Source: Sphingobacteriia bacterium
GTDB lineage: Bacteria > Bacteroidota > Bacteroidia > NS11-12g > UBA955
Assembly (NCBI GenBank): GCA_021151535.1
Contig: JAGKXC010000022.1
Location: forward strand, 1 to 23,845
Direction: 5' to 3'
Length of the DNA stretch: 23,845 nucleotides
The position numbers and the translations under genes were made by a program. This document shows, in pieces, positions 14,690 to 23,304 of the stretch (its first letter is position 1; the number at the start of each line of letters is the position of its first letter). The notes beneath the pieces are model-generated. The model worked only from the letters and a program-made list of their open reading frames with translations, did not search any database and was not told the DNA's origin.

Positions 14690-16921
14690 ATGGCCTTATT
14701 ACAGGGTGAAGTTTATGAAGCATATAGAAGCGAACTGCTAAAGCGGTATCGCATACTCCTTACTTCTTTGGGTAAAGATCAACCCAAAGATAAAATCAAA
14801 ACCGTTAGAGCTGCCTTTGATTTAGCTGCCAAAGCTCATGCTGGCACCTTAAGAAAAAGCGGCGAACCCTACATTTTCCACCCTTTAGCAGTGGCCCAAA
14901 TTGCCGTTGGCGAATTGGGATTGGGTGTTACCAGTGCAGTTTGTGCTTTGTTACACGATGTGGTGGAAGACACTGAGATCACATTGGAAGACATTGAACA
15001 TAAATTTGGCCCAAAGGTGGCTCAAATTATTGATGGTCTAACCAAAATCTCTACGGTTTTTGAAAACGTTGACAAAGACACCAGCATCCAAGCTGAGAAT
15101 TTCAAAAAAATGTTACTTACCCTGGGAGAAGATCTCAGGGTAATTCTCATCAAATTGTGCGATCGTTTGCACAATATGCGCACTTTGGGCAGTGTTTCAG
15201 AAAACACTAAGCTCAAAATCGCCTCGGAAACAATGTACATCTATGCCCCTTTGGCGCATAGGCTGGGCTTAAATGCCATCAAAGTTGAGTTGGAAGACTT
15301 GGCCTTCAAGTTCACTGATCCTTTGATGTACAAGGATATTTCTGTAAAACTTGCAGAAACAAAAAATGCGCGTCAGCGTTATATCCGCGAATTTATCGAT
15401 CCTTTAAAAGAAGAGTTAGAAAGTGCCGGATTGAACATTTCTGAAATCAAAGGCCGCCCAAAAAGCATTTATTCCATCGCCCAAAAAATGCAAAAACAGC
15501 ATATTCCTTTCGAGGAAGTGTACGATGGATTTGCCATTCGGGTAATAGTAGATTCTCCTTTGCATTTAGAAAAGGCAGATTGCTGGAAGGTGTATAGCAT
15601 TGTTTCGGACATGTACAGATCACATAGTTCGCGTTTGAGAGATTGGCTTAGCCACCCTAAAAGCAACGGTTATAGCGCTTTGCACACCACCGTTTTGGGT
15701 CCTAAAGGGCGATGGGTGGAAGTACAAATCCGATCTAAGCGCATGGATGACATTGCTGAACGCGGTTTGGCAGCACATTGGCGTTATAAGGCCGGTTCAA
15801 ATGAACCATTGGCAAATACGCCCCAAGATGATGCATTTGATAACTGGTTGAACGCGGTGAAAGAAACCTTAACCAACAATGATTTATCGGCGTTGGATTT
15901 GGTAAGTGAGTTCAGAACCAGTCTATTGGGTGAAGAAATTTATTTATTTACGCCAAAGGGCGATGTAAAAGCACTAAGCAATGGGGCAACAGCACTGGAT
16001 TTTGCTTTCAATATCCATACAGAAGTGGGGAAAAAATGCATTGGCGCCAAAGTAAATAACAAACTGGTTCCGCTGCATCACGTGCTAAAAAATGGTGATA
16101 TTGTTGAAATCCTCACCACCCAAAAAGATCGTGTAACCCGTGATTGGCTTGAAATCGTAAAAACCGCTCGCGCAAAATCCAAAATACGCGAAGCACTCAA
16201 AGCCGAAAGAACCAAAAAGGCCACACAAGGTAAGTTATTGATGGAAAGACTTTTCCGTAAACACAACCTTGTCTGGAACGACCAAACATTGGGCAAATTC
16301 TTGAAACACTTCCACTATCACGTGGGTGCTGAGTTTTATCACAGTGTGGCCGAAGGACATATTCGCTTAACCCGTCAAATTCTGTTTGATATTCTTGAGA
16401 AAAAATCGCCTGATTCTACCCTAAAAATATCGCCAAAATCTGCGGGAACTGCTGCCAAGAAGAAACAGCCTGCCATTGTGATTGGAGAGGATTATGAACT
16501 ACCCTATAGCCTTGCAAAATGCTGTAATCCTGTTCCGGGAGATGGCATTTTTGGATTTGTAACCGTTGGTGAGGGCATAAAAATCCACAGAACCAACTGC
16601 CCCAATGCCACTCGCCTTCTCAGTCAATATGGCTACAGGGTGATCCCTGCCAATTGGCGCGGTGATGGATACCAAAAATCATTTGAAACCATGATTTCTA
16701 TACGCGGTATCGATGACGTGGGAATTGTAAGTCGTGTTACAGAAATCATCTCAAAAGACATGGAAGTAAACATGCGTGGAATTAACATTGAGGCCAATGA
16801 TGATGGCACATTTGATGGTAAAATTCGCGTTATGATTTATGACTTATTGCACCTAGAACAGTTGATGGATAAAATCAAGGCAACCCATAAATACATTGAA
16901 GTAAGTAGAGAAGATCAATAA
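14690..16921 (+). CDS. rel: Bifunctional (p)ppGpp synthetase/hydrolase (RelA/SpoT family)
   Basis: A 743-residue long-form Rel. Domains in order: HD hydrolase (about 45-170; His64, His89-Asp90 in LLHDVVEDT, and Asp158 in KLCDRLHNMR), (p)ppGpp synthetase (about 230-375; GRPKSIYSI, HPKSNGYSALHTTV, EVQIRSKRMDDIAERGLAAHW), TGS (about 415-475; IYLFTPKGDVKALSNGATALDFA), a zinc-finger-like segment (KCCNPVPGDGI, HRTNCPNA) and a C-terminal ACT domain (about 670-743). Hydrolase motifs are intact, so both activities are expected. It makes and removes the stringent-response alarmone. It is the last gene before a bidirectional terminator. Confidence 0.95.
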   Translation: MALLQGEVYEAYRSELLKRYRILLTSLGKDQPKDKIKTVRAAFDLAAKAHAGTLRKSGEPYIFHPLAVAQIAVGELGLGVTSAVCALLHDVVEDTEITLEDIEHKFGPKVAQIIDGLTKISTVFENVDKDTSIQAENFKKMLLTLGEDLRVILIKLCDRLHNMRTLGSVSENTKLKIASETMYIYAPLAHRLGLNAIKVELEDLAFKFTDPLMYKDISVKLAETKNARQRYIREFIDPLKEELESAGLNISEIKGRPKSIYSIAQKMQKQHIPFEEVYDGFAIRVIVDSPLHLEKADCWKVYSIVSDMYRSHSSRLRDWLSHPKSNGYSALHTTVLGPKGRWVEVQIRSKRMDDIAERGLAAHWRYKAGSNEPLANTPQDDAFDNWLNAVKETLTNNDLSALDLVSEFRTSLLGEEIYLFTPKGDVKALSNGATALDFAFNIHTEVGKKCIGAKVNNKLVPLHHVLKNGDIVEILTTQKDRVTRDWLEIVKTARAKSKIREALKAERTKKATQGKLLMERLFRKHNLVWNDQTLGKFLKHFHYHVGAEFYHSVAEGHIRLTRQILFDILEKKSPDSTLKISPKSAGTAAKKKQPAIVIGEDYELPYSLAKCCNPVPGDGIFGFVTVGEGIKIHRTNCPNATRLLSQYGYRVIPANWRGDGYQKSFETMISIRGIDDVGIVSRVTEIISKDMEVNMRGINIEANDDGTFDGKIRVMIYDLLHLEQLMDKIKATHKYIEVSREDQ

Positions 16922-16980
16922 GCTTGAAAAAACTTAAATCGTAAATCTGTATACATCAAGGATTTAAACTTCAGAAGCAT

Positions 16981-17020
16981 AAAAAAAGAAAGGGCTATCA
17001 AATGATAGCCCTTTTATTTT
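16981..17020. terminator. Bidirectional intrinsic terminator between rel and atpG
   Basis: AGGGCTATCA at 16991-17000 and TGATAGCCCT at 17003-17012 form a perfect 10-bp stem in sequence, functionally about 8 bp with a 6-nt loop. A-rich bases precede it and T-rich bases follow it, so on the plus strand it ends with TTTTATTTT after rel, and on the minus strand with TTCTTTTTTT after atpG. Both operons can end here. Confidence 0.88.
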
Positions 17021-17053
17021 CACCCTAATTAAGGGATAAAGTAATTTCAAAGA

Positions 17054-17932
17054 TTAACCTTCCAAAGCAGCTACACCACCCACAATCTCAGAGATTTCAC
17101 GGGTAATAGCAGCCTGACGTGCTTGGTTATATTCCAAACGAAGGGATCTCAACAATTCTCCAGCATTATCAGTAGCCTTATCCATGGCAACCATACGTGC
17201 ACCATGTTCAGAAGCCAATGAATCTAAAATCTGGCGATAGAAAAGGGTTTTAACACTACGAGGAATCAAATCCTGCAATATTTCAATTTTACCCGGTTCG
17301 AAAAGATACTCGCTATTGCTTTGGCCAGCAGTTTGTGTGCTAGGCTGAATGGGCAACAAGGTCTCATTTACCAAGATTTGGGTTGCTGCATTTTTAAATT
17401 TGTTATACACAACAGAAACATGGTCGAATTCACCCACCAAGAATCTTTGTAATACACCATCAATGGCAGCAAATGTTTTTTCAGCATTGATATCAATCGC
17501 CAAACTAACATAATCTGTATTTACTTCAATTCCGTATCTGCGAAGAGATTCAGCGCCTTTTTTACCAATACAAAATAAGGTAACTCCCCCATTTTTGTAT
17601 GCCTCGGCATATTCACCTTGAAGCAAGTTGCGGGTAGTTTTCACTACGTTAGCGTTAAACGCTCCACACAAACCTCTATCTGAAGTAACTACAAAAATCG
17701 CCAATTTCTTAGGCTCACGAGCCTCGAAAAAAGCAGCCAAGCGTGCATCTTCTGTACTTTCCTGTAAGTTACCCATAATTCCCTGCAATTTCTCAGCATA
17801 CGGGCGCATTCTCACGATAGCTTCACTGGCTTTACGCAATTTTGTTGCGCTCACCAACTTCATAGCCTTGGTAATCTGCTGTGTGCTGATGGTTGAGGAA
17901 ATACGGGCTCGGATTTCTTTCTGACTTGGCAT
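17054..17932 (-). CDS. atpG: F-type ATP synthase gamma subunit
   Basis: A 292-residue central-stalk subunit of F1. The N-terminal helix IRARISSTISTQQITKAMKLV and the C-terminal helix ATDNAGELLRSLRLEYNQARQAAITREISEIVGG are the conserved coiled-coil that turns inside the alpha/beta hexamer. VVTSDRGLCGAFNANV in the middle is also a gamma hallmark. It is the last gene of the ATP synthase operon, 11 bp after atpA. No atpD or atpC follows it; the operon ends at the hairpin at about 16991-17012. Confidence 0.96.
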   Translation of the reverse strand: MPSQKEIRARISSTISTQQITKAMKLVSATKLRKASEAIVRMRPYAEKLQGIMGNLQESTEDARLAAFFEAREPKKLAIFVVTSDRGLCGAFNANVVKTTRNLLQGEYAEAYKNGGVTLFCIGKKGAESLRRYGIEVNTDYVSLAIDINAEKTFAAIDGVLQRFLVGEFDHVSVVYNKFKNAATQILVNETLLPIQPSTQTAGQSNSEYLFEPGKIEILQDLIPRSVKTLFYRQILDSLASEHGARMVAMDKATDNAGELLRSLRLEYNQARQAAITREISEIVGGVAALEG

Positions 17933-17943
17933 GGTACTGATTC

Positions 17944-19521
17944 TTAAGCGAAGTTCTTAGCGATTTCTTTACCAGCTTCATTCAACACTGCTTTTACATC
18001 ATCATCGATGTTACCTTTTCTCAAGGCTTCCAATGTTGCTTTATGCTTGTTTTCCAAATACTCTAAATACTGAGTTTCGAATTCTCTTACCTTGTTTACA
18101 GGCACAGAACGCAATAGGTTGCTAGTTCCCAAATGGATGATAGCAACTTGCTTCTCAACTGATACTGGGCTAAACTGACCTTGCTTCAAAACTTCTACGT
18201 TTCTAGAACCTTTTTCCAATACAGACTTAGTGGCTGCATCCAAATCAGAACCAAACTTAGCGAATGCTTCCAATTCACGGTATTGAGCTTGGTCAAGCTT
18301 CAAAGTACCAGCAACTTTCTTCATGGATTTAATCTGAGCGTTACCACCTACACGAGATACAGAAATACCTACGTTAATCGCTGGTCTTACACCTGAGTTA
18401 AACAAGTTAGATTCCAAGAAGATCTGACCATCAGTAATAGAAATTACGTTGGTTGGGATATATGCAGAAACGTCACCAGCTTGGGTTTCGATGATAGGCA
18501 ATGCAGTTAAAGAACCACCGCCTTTTACCTTACCTTTTAAGCTTTCTGGCAAATCGTTCATGTTACCAGTGATTGCATCAGAAGCATTCAACTTACAAGC
18601 ACGCTCTAACAAACGGCTGTGCAAATAGAATACGTCTCCAGGATACGCTTCACGTCCTGGTGGTCTGCGCAACAACAATGATACTTCACGATAAGCTACT
18701 GCCTGCTTAGACAAATCGTCGTAAACAACCAACGCAGGTAAGCCCAAATCGCGGAAATACTCACCAATTGCACAACCAGCCATTGGAGAGAAGAATTGCA
18801 AAGGAGCAGGAGAAGAAGCAGGAGCAGTAACAACAACGGTATAAGCCATTGCACCGTGCTCTTCCAAAGAATTAACTACCTGTTTAACGGTAGACTCTTT
18901 CTGTCCGCAAGCAACATAAATACAATAAACAGGTTCTCCTTTTTCGAAGAACTCTTTTTGGTTAATGATAGTATCGATGGCGATAGCGGTTTTACCAGTT
19001 TGACGGTCACCGATGATCAACTCACGCTGACCTCTTCCGATTGGAATCATCGCGTCAATAGCTTTGATACCAGTTTGTAATGGTTCTTTTACAGGTTCAC
19101 GATACAATACACCTGGAGCTTTACGTTCCAAAGGCATTTCGTAAAGATCGCCCTGAATAGGACCTTTACCGTCTACAGGCTCACCCAAAGTGTTTACAAC
19201 ACGACCCAACATTCCGTGACCGGCTTTGATGGAGGCAATTTTACCTGTGCGCTTAACTTTATCACCCTCTTTAATTTCAGAACTGCTACCCATCAATACG
19301 GCACCTACGTTATCTTCTTCCAAGTTCAATACTACAGCGCGAACACCGTTGGCAAATTCTACCAACTCACCGCTCTGTACACCTAGAAGTCCGTAGATAC
19401 GGGCAATACCGTCACCCACTTGGAGTACGGTACCAACTTCTTCAAGATTTGCAGCTGTATCAAAACCTGAAATTTGGCCTTTCAGGATATTCGATATTTC
19501 GTCAGGTCTAATATGTGACAT
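17944..19521 (-). CDS. atpA: F-type ATP synthase alpha subunit
   Basis: A 525-residue subunit of the F1 hexamer with the non-catalytic nucleotide sites. The Walker A motif GDRQTGKT is at 171-178, the segment LVVYDDLSKQAVAYREVSLLLRRPPGREAYPGD is complete, and the Arg finger lies in NVGISVSRVGGNAQ. Length is close to the usual 500-525. It lies between atpH (9-bp gap) and atpG (11-bp gap) in the standard bacterial order. Confidence 0.98.
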   Translation of the reverse strand: MSHIRPDEISNILKGQISGFDTAANLEEVGTVLQVGDGIARIYGLLGVQSGELVEFANGVRAVVLNLEEDNVGAVLMGSSSEIKEGDKVKRTGKIASIKAGHGMLGRVVNTLGEPVDGKGPIQGDLYEMPLERKAPGVLYREPVKEPLQTGIKAIDAMIPIGRGQRELIIGDRQTGKTAIAIDTIINQKEFFEKGEPVYCIYVACGQKESTVKQVVNSLEEHGAMAYTVVVTAPASSPAPLQFFSPMAGCAIGEYFRDLGLPALVVYDDLSKQAVAYREVSLLLRRPPGREAYPGDVFYLHSRLLERACKLNASDAITGNMNDLPESLKGKVKGGGSLTALPIIETQAGDVSAYIPTNVISITDGQIFLESNLFNSGVRPAINVGISVSRVGGNAQIKSMKKVAGTLKLDQAQYRELEAFAKFGSDLDAATKSVLEKGSRNVEVLKQGQFSPVSVEKQVAIIHLGTSNLLRSVPVNKVREFETQYLEYLENKHKATLEALRKGNIDDDVKAVLNEAGKEIAKNFA

Positions 19522-19530
19522 AATAATTTT

Positions 19531-20070
19531 TTATGCGATTTGAAGATCTTTTTTCAATTTTAATAATTGGCTAGCGATAGTAGAATCGAAGATTTTACCA
19601 TCAAATACGATATTGATACCGCCAATAACACTAGCATCAATCGTTTGTTTTAACTGAACTTCTTTGGCTCCGGTTTGCTTAGCAACATACTCCTTCACTG
19701 CTTTCACCTCTTTTGCAGATAAATCTACAGCAGATGAAACTTCCGCAACCATGATATTGTTATGGCGATTGTTTAAATTAACAAAAGCCTGTGTCATAGC
19801 AGGAATATATGCCTCACGAAACTTATCAGCCATCAAAATCAACAAACTTTTGGTAAGTGGGTTGTAACTGGCGAAAAGTTTCTCCATCGCTTCTTTCTTG
19901 GTAACCTTTTTGATAAGCGGACTATGCAAGAACGTAACAAAATCAGCACTTTCTTCACAAGTTTGAATCAAGTGTTGAATGTCTTTTTCAACCGCATCCA
20001 AAGATTTGGTTTCTTTTGCTTGCTCAAACAAAGCTTTTGCGTATCGAGAGGCAATTTTAATATCAGACAT
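19531..20070 (-). CDS. atpH: F-type ATP synthase delta subunit
   Basis: A 179-residue peripheral-stalk subunit. The N-terminal IASRYAKALFEQA motif and the C-terminal stretch KQTIDASVIGGINIVFDGKIFDSTI (the conserved delta/OSCP end) are both present. It links F1 to the b subunits. Position between atpF (27-bp gap) and atpA is standard. Confidence 0.95.
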   Translation of the reverse strand: MSDIKIASRYAKALFEQAKETKSLDAVEKDIQHLIQTCEESADFVTFLHSPLIKKVTKKEAMEKLFASYNPLTKSLLILMADKFREAYIPAMTQAFVNLNNRHNNIMVAEVSSAVDLSAKEVKAVKEYVAKQTGAKEVQLKQTIDASVIGGINIVFDGKIFDSTIASQLLKLKKDLQIA

Positions 20071-20097
20071 AATATTCTTTTACCAGGAAAGATTTAA

Positions 20098-20586
20098 TTA
20101 GTTCAATTGGTTTAATTGTTGAGAAATCAAAGCTTGTTGTGCAGCGTTGTTTTCTAATTGTTGAGACAAAAGTTTTTCTGCAATCTGAACAGACAATACA
20201 GATACTTCTTTCTTCAATTCAGCAACAGCAGCAGTTTTTTGCTTTTCGATTTCATCTTTTGCACGTTGAATCAATTTCTTAGCTTCATCATCAGCCGTAG
20301 CTTTTGCGTCACCAACAATCTTTTCTTTCATCTCACGTGCTTCTTTCAAAATGGCTTCTCTTTCATGACGAGCAGCAGCTAACATTGCTTCGTTTTCGCT
20401 GCTTAGTTTCACCATTTCTGCTTTGGTTTTCTCAGCTTGCATTAAAGCATCCTCGATGGTCTTTTCACGGTTGTGAATAGATTCCAAAATGGGCTTCCAA
20501 GCAAATTTCTTTAAAATAACAAGTAACAAACTGAATGTTACAAGCATCCAAAATACGAGTCCTATGGCGGGGGTTACTAAATCCAT
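20098..20586 (-). CDS. atpF: F-type ATP synthase b subunit
   Basis: A 162-residue peripheral-stalk subunit. It has one N-terminal transmembrane helix (about 8-25, LVFWMLVTFSLLLVILKKF) followed by FAWKPI and a long charged coiled-coil to the C-terminus. There is only one b gene here, as in homodimeric b stalks. The gap to atpE upstream holds a strong hairpin. Confidence 0.94.
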   Translation of the reverse strand: MDLVTPAIGLVFWMLVTFSLLLVILKKFAWKPILESIHNREKTIEDALMQAEKTKAEMVKLSSENEAMLAAARHEREAILKEAREMKEKIVGDAKATADDEAKKLIQRAKDEIEKQKTAAVAELKKEVSVLSVQIAEKLLSQQLENNAAQQALISQQLNQLN

Positions 20587-20608
20587 GTTTTAATGTTTTT
20601 TGAAATAA

Positions 20609-20632
20609 AGGGGTTGGGAATACCCAACCCCT
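20609..20632 (-). terminator. Hairpin between atpE and atpF, possible attenuator or mRNA stabiliser
   Basis: AGGGGTTGGG and CCCAACCCCT form a perfect 10-bp, mostly GC stem with a 4-nt loop, beginning 9 nt after the atpE stop codon in the direction of transcription. On the minus strand it is followed by TTATTTCAAAAAA, a T-rich but not pure T tract. It resembles a leaky terminator or a 3'-end stabilising element. It lies inside the operon, since atpF starts 22 nt further on. Confidence 0.75.
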
Positions 20633-20641
20633 GTGATTTTC

Positions 20642-20902
20642 TTAAAGGAACAAAATCAAAAGACAAACTACGATCGCGAAGAATACGGCACCTTCGATCA
20701 AAGCTGCAGCAACGATCATGTTACCACGGATGTCACCAGCAGCTTCAGGCTGACGTGCAATTGATTCCATAGCGCTACCACCGATTCTGCCGATACCAAG
20801 ACCAGCACCAATAGCGGCCAAACCAGCACCGATAGCGGCACCCATTTTGCTGTAAGCAGCGGCTAAATCAGCTGCTTGAAGAAGAGTGTTCATGAGACTC
20901 AT
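20642..20902 (-). CDS. atpE: F-type ATP synthase c subunit
   Basis: An 86-residue protein that forms the rotating ring of Fo. It consists of two transmembrane helices: a Gly-rich first helix (about 21-45, GAAIGAGLAAIGAGLGIGRI), the polar loop with RQPEA (50-54), and a second helix with the ion-carrying Glu70 in ALIEGAVF. The Na+-type ligand set is not evident around Glu70, so proton coupling is likely. I kept the ATG at 20902; a second ATG at residue 4 is possible. The 43-bp leader from atpB is AT-rich and free of obvious structure, which suits strong translation. Confidence 0.96.
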   Translation of the reverse strand: MSLMNTLLQAADLAAAYSKMGAAIGAGLAAIGAGLGIGRIGGSAMESIARQPEAAGDIRGNMIVAAALIEGAVFFAIVVCLLILFL

Positions 20903-20945
20903 AATTATTTATTGGTTGTTTTAGTTTTAATTTAATATTTATTGA

Positions 20946-22157
20946 TTAGTGGTGGTGTTCCTCCACTGCCATTCCTATGTAAATTGAAGTTAACAAAGTG
21001 AATACAAATGCCTGCAAGAATGCTACTAACAATTCCAACATGCTCATAAACACAGTAAATCCAACACTCAATGGTGTAACAGCATAACCAATAGATGGTT
21101 TCATTGCACCAAAGATAAAGATCAATGAGAAAAATCCTAAGATTATAATGTGACCTGCAGTAATGTTCGCAAACAAACGAAGCATCAAAACAAAAGGCTT
21201 CAAAATCACACCCAATATTTCAATAGGAATAATTACTGGATACATCCAAACTGGCACATCTGGCAAGAAGATATGCTTCCAATAATATTTATTACCGCTA
21301 AAATTCACAGTAATTGCTACCACCAATGCCAATACCATCGTTACAGAAATATTTCCTGTTACGTTAGCACCACCTGGGAAAATAGGAATCAATCCGTAAA
21401 TATTCAAAACGAAAATGAAGAAGAACAAAGACAATAACAACGGCATAAACTTATCCGCTTTTTTCTTGCCGATAGAAGCCCTGGCCACATCATCTCTAAT
21501 AAATAGAATCAAAGGCTCAACCAAGTTATGAAACCCTCTTGGCGCTTTACCTGCTCTCTTCTTATATGTATTGGCCATGCCAATCATCAAAATCAACAAT
21601 GTAAGTACGCCAATGAACATGGCTACTACGTTCTTTGTGATACTGAAGTCATAAATTTTCTCTGTGTTGGCTGAATCTTCCCAAACCACGTGATTGGCTT
21701 CATCCAACTTAAAGCCGTTGAATGCCGCATGTCCATGTTCAAATTTAGAAGAAGAAAAAACCACCCAACCTGCACTCTTAGTATAAAGGATAACAGGCAA
21801 TTCAATTGAAACAGCACCATGTCCTTCGCCCCATAAATGCCAACTGTGAGCATCAGAAACGTGCTCAACAATCATTTTACCTGGCTCAAATTTTTCTGAT
21901 TCGTGGTGTTCAGCACCCTCATGAGCTGCTGCATCATGTGATGTAGCCTCCTCCTGCTGAGCAGCGGCATGTTCGCCGTCCGCGTGAGCTGCATTTGCCT
22001 CTACAGCTGTTGCTTCAACCGCTGTATGATTACCCTCCTCATGCCCTTCTGAAGTACCAAAAACGTAAGTTGATGGAACAAAAAATGCGCAAACTACGGC
22101 AAAACTCAAAAAATTTTTGAAACCGCGACGTACTGAAAGTGTTGAAAAATCAAGCAT
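20946..22157 (-). CDS. atpB: F-type ATP synthase a subunit with His-rich N-terminal extension
   Basis: A 403-residue protein, longer than the usual 230-280. A signal-like hydrophobic segment (about 14-34) is followed by a His/Glu/Ala-rich region (about 35-93) and a short periplasmic beta-rich segment (HVSDAHSWHLWGEGHG onward). The multi-pass a-subunit domain begins at about residue 175. The essential Arg327 is in VLMLRLFANITAGH, and the C-terminal half (LLVAFLQAFVFTLLTSIYI) is typical. The subunit provides the proton half-channels. N-terminal extensions of this kind are known in Bacteroidota atpB. Confidence 0.93.
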   Translation of the reverse strand: MLDFSTLSVRRGFKNFLSFAVVCAFFVPSTYVFGTSEGHEEGNHTAVEATAVEANAAHADGEHAAAQQEEATSHDAAAHEGAEHHESEKFEPGKMIVEHVSDAHSWHLWGEGHGAVSIELPVILYTKSAGWVVFSSSKFEHGHAAFNGFKLDEANHVVWEDSANTEKIYDFSITKNVVAMFIGVLTLLILMIGMANTYKKRAGKAPRGFHNLVEPLILFIRDDVARASIGKKKADKFMPLLLSLFFFIFVLNIYGLIPIFPGGANVTGNISVTMVLALVVAITVNFSGNKYYWKHIFLPDVPVWMYPVIIPIEILGVILKPFVLMLRLFANITAGHIIILGFFSLIFIFGAMKPSIGYAVTPLSVGFTVFMSMLELLVAFLQAFVFTLLTSIYIGMAVEEHHH

Positions 22158-22162
22158 TATCG

Positions 22163-22552
22163 TTAATTTGACCGTTCCTTTGAATCGGGGCGCAAGTTAT
22201 GACGCTTTTCCGAGATTTCAAACAACAAAAACAAAACAAAATATATACAGTATAAAACGGCAAAGATTACGTTGGCTTTTCCCACATTTACAAACGTAAT
22301 TAGCATGTATGTAAGCAACAAAATCATCCTTCCCATTGTGGCAACCATGCTTCTTCTCACCCACTTATTTGGGTTTGCCTCTTTGTCTGCACCGCTAACA
22401 TAGCGAGAAAAGAATCCAAACACCAACCCTTGAAACAACAAGCCTGTGTAAGTGTAACCGGGCAAGGTAATTTTGGCCGACATTAAATCAGCGAAATAAG
22501 TAGCCATGCCCATCATCATGGTAAAACCAAATAAACGATAGTATTTCATCAT
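22163..22552 (-). CDS. AtpI-like membrane protein of the ATP synthase operon
   Basis: I chose the ATG at 22552 (MMKYYRLFGF), giving 129 residues; a TTG at 22639 would add 29 residues of less family-like sequence. Hydrophobic segments lie at about 5-20, 30-50, 67-87 and 90-112, so about four transmembrane helices are likely. The pattern VRRSMVATMGRMILLLTYMLITFVNVGKANVIFAVLYCIYFVLFLLFEI resembles Bacteroidota subunit I-like proteins found at this place. AtpI-type proteins help c-ring assembly; that role is by position only. Confidence 0.6.
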   Translation of the reverse strand: MMKYYRLFGFTMMMGMATYFADLMSAKITLPGYTYTGLLFQGLVFGFFSRYVSGADKEANPNKWVRRSMVATMGRMILLLTYMLITFVNVGKANVIFAVLYCIYFVLFLLFEISEKRHNLRPDSKERSN

Positions 22553-22646
22553 ATCACTAAAAGGCGAAGTGGGAATCGCGAACCTTATTTTCCGCCATCC
22601 CAGAATTAAGTGGCAGATTAGAGGCAAGCAATCGATCAATCGCCCG

Positions 22647-22865
22647 TTAAATTTTCTTCAAAATTAAATATAAAGATCCAGCCACTCCTAACAATGTTCC
22701 CACAAGCGTAAAAACATGGTGGCCGATATATTTAACCGCCCAGGGCTGCATATCAATAAAATAGCCCATAAACACAAAGGCGATAATGGTTCCAATCATT
22801 TGGAAAGCCATAGATGTGTAACGCAAAAAATAGCGCGTATTCTCTGATTTATTGTTATTTTTCAT
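22647..22865 (-). CDS. atpZ: AtpZ/AtpI-family small membrane protein
   Basis: A 72-residue protein with two transmembrane helices (about 15-35 and 48-69) joined by a short loop (IDMQPWAVKYIGHH). It matches the two-helix layout of the AtpZ/AtpI family at the head of ATP synthase operons, linked to c-ring assembly and possibly Mg2+/Ca2+ handling. Its ATG overlaps the bactofilin stop codon by one base (TAATG), so the two are likely co-translated. Confidence 0.8.
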   Translation of the reverse strand: MKNNNKSENTRYFLRYTSMAFQMIGTIIAFVFMGYFIDMQPWAVKYIGHHVFTLVGTLLGVAGSLYLILKKI

Positions 22866-23299
22866 TACTGCACTGCAGGTGGCTCTACGGCAGTTTTTGT
22901 GCTAACTGGCGATGATTGCTGATTTTGCGGAGTAACATTCATCGTACAACGGCCATTGAATTGTGCTCCCGATTCAATAATAACTTTACCAGCTATGATA
23001 TCACCATCGATGCGGGCAGATGGTTTCAATTCCAAAACTTGCTTCACTACTACATTGCCTTTGATATGTCCGGCCACAGTTGCAAAATCCGCTTCTATAT
23101 TTCCAAGAACTTTGCCTGATGCGCCAATAACTAATTTTTGCGCCACATGAATCTGTCCTTCAATGGCACCATCAACACGGATATCGCCGTTAGATTGCAA
23201 ATCACCGGTAACTTTTGTTCCCTGACCTATAATATTTAGGATTCCTTGCGCAGCGTTACTGCTTTCTTTTTTCCCTGGATTCGCCTGAAACATTGCCAT
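22865..23299 (-). CDS. Bactofilin (polymer-forming cytoskeletal protein)
   Basis: A 144-residue protein. The central domain (about 22-125) shows the repeating beta-solenoid pattern of bactofilins: GTKVTGDLQSNGDIRVDGAIEGQI, LVIGASGKVLGNIEA, and GHIKGNVVVKQVLELKPSARIDGDI. The ends are short and polar (Gln, Ser and Pro rich), as in the family. Bactofilins polymerise without nucleotide and often scaffold cell-wall or membrane proteins. It is the first gene of the ATP synthase operon here. A further ATG exists two codons in; I kept the upstream one. Confidence 0.93.
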   Translation of the reverse strand: MAMFQANPGKKESSNAAQGILNIIGQGTKVTGDLQSNGDIRVDGAIEGQIHVAQKLVIGASGKVLGNIEADFATVAGHIKGNVVVKQVLELKPSARIDGDIIAGKVIIESGAQFNGRCTMNVTPQNQQSSPVSTKTAVEPPAVQ

Positions 23300-23304
23300 A
23301 TTTA

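Noticed and set aside
20642..20902. Na+-type c ring
   Set aside because: The residues right after Glu70 (GAV) do not show the Na+-ligand pattern, so proton coupling is more likely.
22553..22639. TTG-initiated N-terminal extension of the AtpI-like protein
   Set aside because: The extra 29 residues do not look like the small-membrane-protein family, and the ATG at 22552 gives the usual length.
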